A stretch of 57,109 nucleotides of DNA, taken from assembly GCF_000280905.1 (NCBI RefSeq), contig NZ_ALAP01000101.1, positions 1-57,109 on the forward strand. The letters are read 5' to 3'. The translations under genes were made by a program, and so were the position numbers. Below the pieces are notes generated by a model. That model worked only from the letters and a program-made list of their open reading frames with translations. It was not told where the DNA came from and ran no database searches. Below, in pieces: positions 1 through 7,734 of the stretch. The stretch is from Streptomyces sp. AA1529 (GTDB taxonomy: Bacteria > Actinomycetota > Actinomycetes > Streptomycetales > Streptomycetaceae). Within the stretch, counting starts at the first letter, position 1; each line of letters opens with the position of its first letter.

Positions 1-1437
1 CCCGACCGGTGCCGGCTCCGGCGCATGCGCCGCGGGCAGGGCACAGGCCATCAGCGCCACGGCCGCGCACACCGCCGCGCTCGCCGCGAACACCGACCGG
101 TACGCCAGGTCCCCACCCGCGTGTGCGGTGGCGAGGGTGACGAGGGCGGCGAGTCCCACGACCCCACCGAGCTGGCGGGTGGTGTTCATCAGCCCGGAGG
201 CCGCACCCGCGTCCTGCTCCTCCACCCCGGAGGTGACGGTGGTGGTGATCGGGGTGATCAGCAAGCCCATCCCGGCGGACATCACGATCGCGGGTCCCAG
301 CAGGCCGCCCCAGTAGCCGCTGTGCTCCCCGATGCGGCTCTGCCACAGGAAACCGACCGCGGCGAGCAGGGCGCTGAGCACGATCAGCGCACGGGCGCCG
401 GTGCGGCGCATGGCGACCGGAGCCAGCCGCGCGGCCGCGATGCCGACGAGGGTGTGCGGCAGGAAGCCGACCCCGGTGGCGAGGGCTCCGTAGCCGAGGA
501 CGTCCTGCATGTAGAGCGAGAGGAAGTACCACATGGGGATGAAGCAGGCCCCGGCCAGCAGCATGGTGACGTTGCCCGCCCAGATCGGCCGCAGCCGCAC
601 CAGCCGCGGCGGCATCAGCGGCGCCGCCGCGAACCGGGCCTCCGCGTACACGAAGGCCGTCAGTGCCGCGGCACCCAGTCCCAGTCCCGCCAGTGTGGTC
701 GGGTCGCCCCAGCTGTGCTTCCCGGCCTGGTTGACGCCGTAGACCAGCGCGGTGACCCCGAGGGTGGCCAGCACCGCGCCCGGGATGTCGAGCCGTCCGG
801 AGCCGTTGCGTTCGGTGTCGGCGGGCAGCAGGCGCACGGCCGCCAGCACGGCCGCGGCCCCGATGGGCACGTTGATGAGCAGGATCCAGCGCCAGGACAG
901 CGTGTCGGTCAGCACGCCGCCGATCAGGTTGCCCGCCGCGCCGCCGGCCGAGCTGACGGCCGTCCAGATCGCCAACGCCTTGGTGCGGCGGGCGCCTTCG
1001 GCGAAGGTGGTGGTCAGCACCGTCAGTGTGGCCGGGGCCAGTACCGCGGCGCCCAGCCCCTGGACGGCCCGCATCCCGATGAGCAGGCCCGGCGCCACGG
1101 CGAGGCCGCCCACCAGACTGGCGGCGGAGAACAGCACGAGGCCCCACAGGAACACCCTCCGGCGGCCGAAGAGATCGGCGAGGCGGCCGCCCAGGAGCAG
1201 GAAGCCGGCGAAGACCAGTGCGTAGCTCCCCACGACCCACTGCAGTCCCGCGGCGTCGAAGCCGAGAGCGGTCCGGATGGACGGCAGTGCGACGTTGACC
1301 ACCGACACGTCCAGAACCACCATGAACTGCGCCGCGCAGGCCAGCCAGAGCAGCGCCGTCTGGCGGCTCGTCAGGACCCCGGCCCGCTCCGCGCCCTCCA
1401 CCGGGCCGCCGGCGGCCCGGCCTTCGCGTTGTCCCAT
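1..1437 (-). CDS. encT: MFS drug:proton antiporter (EncT-like), C-terminus cut by window edge
   Basis: This gene runs off the left edge, so its C-terminus is missing. Translation from the ATG at 1437 gives an N-terminus typical of the 14-helix DHA2 (EmrB/QacA) branch of the major facilitator superfamily. The first helix contains FMVVLDVSVVNVALPSI, and GGRLADLFGRRRVF is the conserved cytoplasmic loop after helix 2. The protein should sit in the plasma membrane and export a small molecule in exchange for protons. It is divergent from a TetR gene with a shared palindrome between them, the usual layout of a regulated pump. By position it corresponds to encT of the enterocin cluster, so it probably exports enterocin or wailupemycins. 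The substrate is inferred from context. Confidence 0.85.
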   Translation of the reverse strand, partial: MGQREGRAAGGPVEGAERAGVLTSRQTALLWLACAAQFMVVLDVSVVNVALPSIRTALGFDAAGLQWVVGSYALVFAGFLLLGGRLADLFGRRRVFLWGLVLFSAASLVGGLAVAPGLLIGMRAVQGLGAAVLAPATLTVLTTTFAEGARRTKALAIWTAVSSAGGAAGNLIGGVLTDTLSWRWILLINVPIGAAAVLAAVRLLPADTERNGSGRLDIPGAVLATLGVTALVYGVNQAGKHSWGDPTTLAGLGLGAAALTAFVYAEARFAAAPLMPPRLVRLRPIWAGNVTMLLAGACFIPMWYFLSLYMQDVLGYGALATGVGFLPHTLVGIAAARLAPVAMRRTGARALIVLSALLAAVGFLWQSRIGEHSGYWGGLLGPAIVMSAGMGLLITPITTTVTSGVEEQDAGAASGLMNTTRQLGGVVGLAALVTLATAHAGGDLAYRSVFAASAAVCAAVALMACALPAAHAPEPAPVG

Positions 1438-1465
1438 GTCTTTTCCCCATCGTCGCCCGGACTTT

Positions 1466-1483
1466 ATAGTACAGCGGTACTAT
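1466..1483. promoter_or_regulatory. TetR-type operator between encT and encS
   Basis: A perfect inverted repeat, ATAGTAC-AGCG-GTACTAT, lies between the divergent encT and encS starts, 28 bp from one ATG and 29 bp from the other start codon. It is AT-richer than its surroundings. Size and position fit the binding site of the adjacent TetR protein, which would repress both genes. Binding itself is inferred. Confidence 0.65.
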
Positions 1484-1512
1484 GAAAACGCGCCGATCGG
1501 AAAGGGGCCACC

Positions 1513-2130
1513 GTGCCGAAACGCGTCGACCACACCCAGCGCCGGGCGCACATCGCCGACGCCCTGGTCCGGGTGGCCGCACGCGACGGGCTGCACGCGG
1601 TGACGCTGCGCGCGGTCGCCGCTGAGGCGGGGATGTCCCTGAACCTGGTGCAGTACTACTTCGACACCAAGGCCGAGTTGCTGCACGCCGCGCTGCTGCG
1701 GCTGGAGCGGCTGAGCCACGAGCGGTGGGCCGAGCGGCTCGCGGCCCTGGACGATCCCGACTCGGCCCGGGCCTGTCTGGAGGCCTTCGTCGACGAGGCG
1801 CTGCCGGCCGACGAGGCACGCCACACCTTCCGCCTCGTGTGGATGTCCTACGCCGTGCTCGCCATGACCGACCCCGAGCTGGCCGCGCAGCCCTTCGTCG
1901 CGGGCCCCGACCGGCTGGAGCGCCAGCTCGCCGGGATCCTCGGCACGGCGCAGTCCGCGGGAGAGCTCGCGAGCGACCTCGATCCCGATGCGGAGGCCGC
2001 CCGGCTGCTGAGCCTGAGCCACGGCGTCGGAACCAGCGTTCTGGTCGGACAGCGCACCCCCGACCAGGCCCGCGACGTGCTGCGCTACCACCTGGCCCGA
2101 CTGTTCGGCGCCGCCCCCGTCCGCCCCTGA
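1513..2130 (+). CDS. encS: TetR family transcriptional regulator (EncS-like)
   Basis: This 205-residue protein has an N-terminal TetR DNA-binding domain. Residues about 10-55 contain the helix-turn-helix core VAAEAGMSLNLVQYYFDTKA, followed by the KAELL segment that closes the domain. The rest is a helical ligand-binding and dimerisation domain. The GTG start at 1513 has AAAGGGG seven bases upstream. It is divergent from the MFS pump gene encT across a perfect palindrome, so the likely role is a repressor of the pump that is released by the pathway product. Its position matches encS, described only as a regulator in the enterocin cluster. The ligand is unknown and the pump-repressor role is inferred from the layout. 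Confidence 0.82.
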   Translation: MPKRVDHTQRRAHIADALVRVAARDGLHAVTLRAVAAEAGMSLNLVQYYFDTKAELLHAALLRLERLSHERWAERLAALDDPDSARACLEAFVDEALPADEARHTFRLVWMSYAVLAMTDPELAAQPFVAGPDRLERQLAGILGTAQSAGELASDLDPDAEAARLLSLSHGVGTSVLVGQRTPDQARDVLRYHLARLFGAAPVRP

Positions 2131-2266
2131 GCAGCCGACCACCGTCCGACGGCGGGTCCCGGTCACGCGCCGGGCCGGGACCACGGCCTCCCGCCGGGCC
2201 TCCCGCCGGCCTCGGGCCGGCCGGGTGGACGGCGCGCACGTCCCCCTCGACGCACAGGAGGAGTCA

Positions 2267-3472
2267 GTGACCACCCACAGCCGGCAGGTACGGGACTTTC
2301 CCTTCGAGACCCCCGCACGCCTGTCCATGGAGCCGCTCTTCGCGGCGCTGCGCGAATCCGAACCCCTCAGCCGGGTGCGCCTCCCGTACGGCGGCGAGGC
2401 CTGGCTGGTGACACGCTACGAGGACATCAGGACGGTGCTGGGCGATCCCCGGTTCGGCAGAGCCGGGACGCTGCACGAGCGGGCTCCGCGGATCCAGCCG
2501 GACCCGGCCGGCGAAGGCGTCCTGATGTCGCTGGACCCGCCGGACCACACCCGGCTGCGCAAGACCGTCGCCGGAGTGTTCACCAAGCGCCGGGTGGAGG
2601 AGCTGCGGCCCGGCACGGAACGGATCGCCCGGGAGCTGCTGGACGCCATGGAGGCCGCCGGCCCGCCCGCGGACCTGGTCACCTCCTTCGCGCTGCCGCT
2701 GTCCGTCACCGTGATCTGCGATCTGCTCGGCGTGCCCCGGCAGGACCGCGAGAAACTGCGGAGCTGGTCCGACGCGCTGCTGTCCACCACCGCGTGCACC
2801 CCTGCCGAGATGGCGGCGTCCACCGAGGCGCTGGCCGACTACTTCGCGACGCTGGTACGGCAGCGGCGGCAGGAGCCGGCCGGCGACCTGCTGGGCGCGC
2901 TGGTGGACATCTGCGACAGCCGGCAGGGGCGGCTCGACGAGGAGGAACTGGTCCTCCTCACCCGCGATCTGCTCATCGCCGGCCACGAGACCACCGCGAG
3001 CCAGCTCGCCAACTGCACCTATCTGCTGCTCCAGCAGCCCGACGGCGCGGCACGACCGGATGCGGACGGGCGGATGCCGATGGCCGCGGTCGAGGAACTG
3101 CTCAGGTTCATCCCCCTGGGTTCGGGCAGCTTCCGGGCGCGGGTGGCCACCGAGGAGGTGGAGCTGTGCGGGCGGCGGGTGCGGCCCGGCGAGACGGTGT
3201 TCGCGCCCACCGTGGCGGCCAACTGGGACCCCGGGGTGTTCAGCGACCCGGGCACGCTGGACTGGGAGCGGTCCCCCAACCCGCACCTGGCCTTCGGACA
3301 CGGCGTACACCACTGCCTGGGCGCCCAGTTGGCCAGGATGGAGCTCCAGGTCGCCCTGGGCGCGCTGCTGGACCGCCTGCCGGGCCTGCGGCCGGCGGTC
3401 GGTGAGGGGGAGATCGAGTGGAAGACGGGGATGCAGGTCCGCGGCCCCAGGACGCTGCCGGTGCGCTGGTGA
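2267..3472 (+). CDS. encR: Cytochrome P450 hydroxylase (EncR)
   Basis: A 401-residue soluble bacterial P450 of CYP105/107 type. The I-helix oxygen-binding motif AGHETTAS is at about residues 238-245, the ExxR pair lies in EELLRF (about 276-281), and the heme loop FGHGVHHCLGAQLA carries the axial Cys350. GTG at 2267 is the chosen start because AGGAGG lies six bases upstream; an upstream in-frame ATG at 2225 has no ribosome site. The stop overlaps the start of the ferredoxin gene, so the two are translationally coupled. In enterocin biosynthesis EncR hydroxylates 5-deoxyenterocin as the last step, using electrons from a ferredoxin. The assignment rests on family motifs and exact synteny with the enc cluster. 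Confidence 0.92.
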   Translation: MTTHSRQVRDFPFETPARLSMEPLFAALRESEPLSRVRLPYGGEAWLVTRYEDIRTVLGDPRFGRAGTLHERAPRIQPDPAGEGVLMSLDPPDHTRLRKTVAGVFTKRRVEELRPGTERIARELLDAMEAAGPPADLVTSFALPLSVTVICDLLGVPRQDREKLRSWSDALLSTTACTPAEMAASTEALADYFATLVRQRRQEPAGDLLGALVDICDSRQGRLDEEELVLLTRDLLIAGHETTASQLANCTYLLLQQPDGAARPDADGRMPMAAVEELLRFIPLGSGSFRARVATEEVELCGRRVRPGETVFAPTVAANWDPGVFSDPGTLDWERSPNPHLAFGHGVHHCLGAQLARMELQVALGALLDRLPGLRPAVGEGEIEWKTGMQVRGPRTLPVRW

Positions 3473-3705
3473 CGGGGGAGCCCGCGGCCCCGCGCTGGCG
3501 GCTGGCGGTCGACGCGGAGCAGTGCATCGGATCGGCCGCCTGTGCGGGTGCCTGCGCCCGCTTCCGGATGACCGACGACGGCCGTGCCGAGCCCGTGGCG
3601 GAGATCGTCGATGCCGAGGAGGCGGTACGGGACGCCGCGGAGTGCTGCCCGGTGGAGGCCATCACGGTGACCGACGCGGACACCGGCGCGCCCGTCGCCC
3701 CGTAG
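3469..3705 (+). CDS. encQ: Ferredoxin partner of the P450 (EncQ)
   Basis: A 78-residue acidic ferredoxin of the single-cluster type that serves Streptomyces P450s. The cluster ligands are CIGSAACAGAC near the N-terminus and CCPVEAI near residue 63. The spacing of three usable cysteines fits a 3Fe-4S cluster, as in other P450 ferredoxins. The GTG start at 3469 overlaps the encR stop (GTGA), and a longer reading from ATG 3418 would lie inside encR without support. Overlap and context make it the electron donor to EncR. No ferredoxin reductase is present in the cluster, so a housekeeping reductase must supply electrons. This last point is inference. Confidence 0.9.
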   Translation: MTGEPAAPRWRLAVDAEQCIGSAACAGACARFRMTDDGRAEPVAEIVDAEEAVRDAAECCPVEAITVTDADTGAPVAP

Positions 3706-3706
3706 C

Positions 3707-3733
3707 GGGCGCCGGCCGGAGGGACCGGCGTCC
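3707..3733 (+). terminator. Possible hairpin after encQ
   Basis: GGGCGCCGG at 3707-3715 pairs with CCGGCGTCC at 3725-3733 (one G-T pair) around a 9-base loop, directly after the encQ stop. It could end or attenuate the encRQ transcript before encP. No U-tract follows, as is common in Streptomyces. Confidence 0.35.
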
Positions 3734-4005
3734 CCGGGCCGGGCGGGGGCGGGGACCGTCGCCCTTCCCCGCGCGTCCGGGGCACCGGCGGCGCGCGGGC
3801 GGGCGCCGGCCTTGGACGGGGCTCAAGACCGCCTTGCTTCGGCGTGGAGCGCGGGGCGCTTGAGTGAAGGCGGTGCGGCGCACCGCGTGCGGAACCGCCT
3901 GGCCGCGTCCAGGAGGCCGCCCGCGTGCCGCGGCACGTGTCCCGTCGTACGGGCCGGCAGCTCGTGCGCGGGGTCCACCGATCTTCCGGCCGCTAAGGGA
4001 ACTTC
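3734..4005 (+). other. Spacer between encQ and encP
   Basis: About 270 bases of GC-rich DNA without a convincing gene. The only clear element is AAGGGA at about 3995-4000, the ribosome site of encP. A promoter for encPO is likely here but no clear -10/-35 pair could be chosen. Confidence 0.5.
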
Positions 4006-5577
4006 ATGACCTTCGTCATAGAGCTCGACACGAACGTCACGCTCGACCAGCTCGAGGACGTGGCGCGGCAGCGGACCCCCGTTCGGCTGTCCGCGCCCGT
4101 CCGCGACCGGGTCGGTGCCTCGCGGGCAGTCCTGGAGAAGTTCGTCCAGGACGAGCGCGTCATCTACGGCGTCAACACCAGCATGGGGGGCTTCGTCGAC
4201 CATCTGGTCCCGGTCTCCCGGGCGCGGCAGCTCCAGGAGAACCTGCTCAACGCCGTGGCCACCAACGTGGGTGCCCACCTGGACGACACCGCCGTGCGGT
4301 CCATCATGCTCTCCCGCATCGTCTCCCTGGCACGGGGCAACTCCGCGATCACACCGGCGAACCTGGAGAAGCTGGTCGCCGTCTTCAACGCCGGGATCGT
4401 GCCGTGCGTCCCGGAGAAGGGGTCGCTGGGCACCAGCGGCGACCTGGGCCCGCTGGCGGCGATCGCCCTGGTCTGCGCCGGCCAGTGGAAGGCCCGCCAC
4501 CGGGGCCGGACGCTCTCCGGACAGGAGGCCCTCGACCAGGCGGGTCTGGAACCCATGGAGCTGGGCTACAAGGACGGCCTCGCGCTGATCAACGGCACCT
4601 CCGGCATGGTCGGCCTGGGCACCATGGTGCTGCGGGCCGCCGATCGGCTGGTCGGGACGTACCAGCAGGTGTCGGCGCTCTCCGCGGAGGGCCTGGCGGG
4701 GATGACCAAGCCCTTCGACCCGCGCGTGCACAGCGTCAAACCGCACCGTGGCCAGCATGCGGTGGCCGCGCGGCTGTGGGAGGGGCTCGCCGACTCGCGA
4801 CTGGCGGTCAACGAACTGGAGACCGAGCAGACCCTGGTCGGGGAGATGGGAACGGAGGCCAAGGCGGGCTCGCTGGCGATCGAGGACGCCTACTCCATCC
4901 GGTGCACGCCCCAGATCCTCGGTCCCGTGGTGGACGTGCTGGAGCGGATCGGCGCGACCCTGCAGGACGAGCTGAACTCCTCCAACGACAACCCGATCGT
5001 GCTGCCCGAGGAGTCGGAGGTGTTCCACAACGGGCACTTCCACGGCCAGTACGTGGCGATGGCGATGGACCACCTGACGCTGGCACTGGCCACCGTGACC
5101 AACCTCGCCAACCGGCGCGTCGACCGCTTCCTGGACAAGAGCAACAGCAACGGGCTGCCCGCCTTCCTCTGCCGGGAGGATCCTGGCCTGCGGCTGGGGC
5201 TGATGGGCGGCCAGTTCATGACGGCCTCGATCACCGCCGAGACCCGCACCCTGACCGTGCCGATGTCCGTGCAGTCCCTCACGACCACCGCGGACTTCCA
5301 GGACATCGTCTCCTTCGGATTCGTCGCCGCACGCCGGGCCCGCGAAGTGGTGGCCAACACCGCCTACGTCGTGGCCTTCGAACTGCTCTGCGCCTGCCAG
5401 GCGGTCGACATCCGGGGCGCGGACAAGCTGTCGTCCTGGACCCGGCCGCTCTACGAACGCACCCGCGCGATCGTGCCGTTCCTCGACCGGGACGTCACGC
5501 TGACCGACTACGTCGAGCAACTGGCCGCGGAGCTGACGGGCGACGGGTTCGCCGCCGACGCCGCGCCGGTGCACTGA
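4006..5577 (+). CDS. encP: Phenylalanine ammonia-lyase (EncP), MIO enzyme
   Basis: A 523-residue member of the aromatic amino acid ammonia-lyase/aminomutase family, the usual bacterial length. It eliminates ammonia from L-phenylalanine to give trans-cinnamate, the source of the benzoate starter of enterocin. Visible features are the catalytic tyrosine in YGVNT (Tyr54), the prosthetic-group loop GSLGTSGDLGPLAAIAL and the NSSNDNPI segment. The MIO group should form from Thr143-Ser144-Gly145 instead of the more common Ala-Ser-Gly. A Thr-Ser-Gly triad is also what I recall for EncP and for the phenylalanine aminomutase AdmH, so it is probably functional. The ATG at 4006 follows AAGGGA. The sequence closely resembles S. 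maritimus EncP as remembered. Residual aminomutase activity is possible in this clade. Confidence 0.95.
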   Translation: MTFVIELDTNVTLDQLEDVARQRTPVRLSAPVRDRVGASRAVLEKFVQDERVIYGVNTSMGGFVDHLVPVSRARQLQENLLNAVATNVGAHLDDTAVRSIMLSRIVSLARGNSAITPANLEKLVAVFNAGIVPCVPEKGSLGTSGDLGPLAAIALVCAGQWKARHRGRTLSGQEALDQAGLEPMELGYKDGLALINGTSGMVGLGTMVLRAADRLVGTYQQVSALSAEGLAGMTKPFDPRVHSVKPHRGQHAVAARLWEGLADSRLAVNELETEQTLVGEMGTEAKAGSLAIEDAYSIRCTPQILGPVVDVLERIGATLQDELNSSNDNPIVLPEESEVFHNGHFHGQYVAMAMDHLTLALATVTNLANRRVDRFLDKSNSNGLPAFLCREDPGLRLGLMGGQFMTASITAETRTLTVPMSVQSLTTTADFQDIVSFGFVAARRAREVVANTAYVVAFELLCACQAVDIRGADKLSSWTRPLYERTRAIVPFLDRDVTLTDYVEQLAAELTGDGFAADAAPVH

Positions 5578-5599
5578 GCACCCGGCGGGAAGGAGAGCC

Positions 5600-5992
5600 A
5601 TGAGTACGACTCTGTCCGAGCAGGCGGTCGCGGACTTCGTCCGGGACTGGAGCACGGCCGAGGAACGCGGCGACCACACCGCACTGGACGGACTGCTCGC
5701 GGACGACTTCACGGGCGTCGGACCCCGCGGGTTCATCCGCAGCCGCGAGCAGTGGCTGGAGCGCTACCGGTCGGGAACCGTGCGCAACTCCTCCTTCGAG
5801 GTGAGTGACCTGCGCATCCGGATCCTCGGCGGGACGGCCGTGGTGGTGGCCGCGCAGACCCAGGAGAGCGTGAACGGGGACGCCGACGCCAGCGGAGCCT
5901 TCCGCTTCACGCTCATCGTCACCGGCGGGGCCGGACGGCTGCGCCTCGCGGGCCTGCACCTGAGCCCGCGGGCCGCCGCGGCCCCCGGCTGA
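5600..5992 (+). CDS. encO: SnoaL/NTF2-like protein of unknown role (EncO)
   Basis: A 130-residue protein that looks like the NTF2/SnoaL-like (DUF4440) alpha+beta barrel fold. It shows the N-terminal helix with the WSTAEERGDHTALDGLLADD pattern, the FTGVGPRGF strand and a C-terminal strand ending near LRLAGLHL. It starts 22 bases after encP behind GGAAGGAGA and probably shares the encP transcript. Family members include polyketide cyclases and small ketosteroid-isomerase-like enzymes, but the fold alone does not give a reaction. In the enc literature encO has no assigned function. Its coupling with encP may hint at a role in starter supply, which is only a guess. Confidence 0.8.
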   Translation: MSTTLSEQAVADFVRDWSTAEERGDHTALDGLLADDFTGVGPRGFIRSREQWLERYRSGTVRNSSFEVSDLRIRILGGTAVVVAAQTQESVNGDADASGAFRFTLIVTGGAGRLRLAGLHLSPRAAAAPG

Positions 5993-6029
5993 GCCGCCGG
6001 CGCCCGGGTACTGCGGCCGTCCGCGCCTG

Positions 6030-7616
6030 TCATCCGGCGCGGGCGGCTTCCGCGTGCCCGGCGGCGCCGTCCGCCACGGCGTCCTCCCGGTTCCGGAGGG
6101 CGAAGCGCTGGATCTTCCCGGTCGCCGTGCGGGGGAGGGCCGCGACGAACTCCACCAGGTGCGGGAACTGGTGGCTGGGCAGCCGGTGCTCGCACCACTG
6201 CCGCAGCCGCCGTGCCAGATCCTCGGAGCCCTGCTCGGCGTGGCGCAGCACCACGAACGCCTTGATCCGGGTCAGCCGTTCGGTGTCCACACCGACCACG
6301 CCCGCCTCGGCGACCTGGGGATGCTCCTGGAGGACGGCCTCGATCTCGGTGGGCGCGACCCACAGTCCGGACACCTTCAGCATGTCGTCGGCGCGGCCCT
6401 CGAACCAGTAATACCCGTCCTCGTCGCGGCGGTAGCGGTCACCGGTGCGGTACCAGGTGCCGTGCAGCACCGCGCGCGTCCGGTCGGCCCGATGCCAGTA
6501 GCGGTCCATCATGCTGCCGCCCTGCACGTACATCTCCCCGCTGCCCGGTCCCTCGACCTCGCCGCCCTCGGGGCGGACGAGCCGGATCCGGTAGCCGGGC
6601 ACGGCCCTGCCGGACGATCCGGGGCGCAGCGCCCGCGGGGAGTTGCTGCAGTAGACGTGCAGCATCTCGGTGGAGCCGACCCCGTCCAGCACCTCCAGCC
6701 CGGACAGGTCCCGCCACCGCTGCCAGACGTGGACCGGCAGCGTCTCGGCCGCCGAGACACACAGCCGCAGCGAGCCCAGATCCCGGCGGCCGGCTTCGGG
6801 GGAGCGCGGCATGGCGTTGTACAGGGCCGGTACGGAGAACAGCACCGTGGGGCGGAACCGCTCGATCGACTCCAGCACCAGGTGCGGTGCGGGGAAGCCG
6901 GGCAGCAGCACGCTCGTGGCCCCGGACCAGAGCGGGAACAGCAGGCTGTTGCCCAGGCCGTAGGCGTGGAAGAGCTTCGTGGTGGACAGCTGAACATCGT
7001 CCCCGGTCAGGCCGAGGACCTCGCCCGCGTACTGCCGGCACACGGGTGCGATGTCCCGCTGCAGGTGGACCACCCCCTTCGGGTTGCCCGTGGAGCCCGA
7101 GCTGTAGAGCCACAGCGCCGGGTCCTCGGAGTGCGTCGTCGCCGGATCCAGCGCGCCCTCGTGGGCCTCGACCAGGTCCGGCAGGCAGAGCCGGTCCGCC
7201 GCCCCGGACGGCCCGCCGCTGATCACGGTCACGCCCGTCTCCCGCAGTACCGGGGCCAGTTCCTCGTACCGTTCCGCCTCCACGACGGCCGCCCGTGCAT
7301 AGCTGTCACCGGCGTAGAAGCGGATCTGCTCGGGGCCGGTCCGGGAGGTGAGCGGCACCGGGACGGGCACGGCACCGATCCGCGCGGCACCCAGGAAGGC
7401 CGTGAAGAAGGCCGGTGAGTCGTCCAGGACGAGCAGCACCCGCTGCTCGCGCTCCACTCCGAGCGCGCGCAGGGCGCGCCCCATGCCGCACATCCTCCGG
7501 TGCAGTTCGCCGTAGCCGACCGCACCCTGCGGCCCGAGGAGGGCGGCCTTGTCGCTGAGACCGGCTTCCAGAGTGCGGTCGACCAGTGCCGAGAGGTTCC
7601 GGTGGTCGGCGGTCAT
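6030..7616 (-). CDS. encN: Benzoate:ACP/CoA ligase (EncN)
   Basis: A 528-residue ANL-superfamily adenylating enzyme of the benzoate-CoA ligase group. The ATP-binding loop LYSSGSTGNPKG is near residue 165, GVGSTEMLH is the A5 core, YRTGDRYRRDEDGYYWFEGRADDMLKVSG spans the hinge, and TGKIQRF holds the catalytic lysine near the C-terminus. In enterocin biosynthesis EncN activates benzoate and loads it onto the acyl carrier protein EncC, priming the PKS and allowing benzoate feeding. The ATG at 7616 has AGGAG upstream. It is the last gene of a minus-strand run encA-B-C-L-M-N and ends tail to tail with encO, only 37 bases apart. Confidence 0.92.
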   Translation of the reverse strand: MTADHRNLSALVDRTLEAGLSDKAALLGPQGAVGYGELHRRMCGMGRALRALGVEREQRVLLVLDDSPAFFTAFLGAARIGAVPVPVPLTSRTGPEQIRFYAGDSYARAAVVEAERYEELAPVLRETGVTVISGGPSGAADRLCLPDLVEAHEGALDPATTHSEDPALWLYSSGSTGNPKGVVHLQRDIAPVCRQYAGEVLGLTGDDVQLSTTKLFHAYGLGNSLLFPLWSGATSVLLPGFPAPHLVLESIERFRPTVLFSVPALYNAMPRSPEAGRRDLGSLRLCVSAAETLPVHVWQRWRDLSGLEVLDGVGSTEMLHVYCSNSPRALRPGSSGRAVPGYRIRLVRPEGGEVEGPGSGEMYVQGGSMMDRYWHRADRTRAVLHGTWYRTGDRYRRDEDGYYWFEGRADDMLKVSGLWVAPTEIEAVLQEHPQVAEAGVVGVDTERLTRIKAFVVLRHAEQGSEDLARRLRQWCEHRLPSHQFPHLVEFVAALPRTATGKIQRFALRNREDAVADGAAGHAEAARAG

Positions 7617-7734
7617 GGCGGCTCCTGTTCGGGGGCGTCGGGCGGAACGCGGCTGGGTGTGCCCCTGCCCCGGGTCCGGCGGAACCGGATCCGGGGCAGG
7701 GGTGGTACGGCGAAGGGCGCACGCGGCGCGCCGG

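Noticed and set aside
25..1485. Long plus-strand open frame opposite encT
   Set aside because: The product is Arg/Gly/His-rich without any domain, while the opposite strand encodes a clear MFS protein. It is a GC-rich antisense shadow.
2185..2209. Direct repeat GGCCTCCCGCCGG, copies starting 12 bases apart before encR
   Set aside because: Spacing is 12 and not 11 or 22, and the sequence is nearly pure G/C, so a SARP site is not supported.
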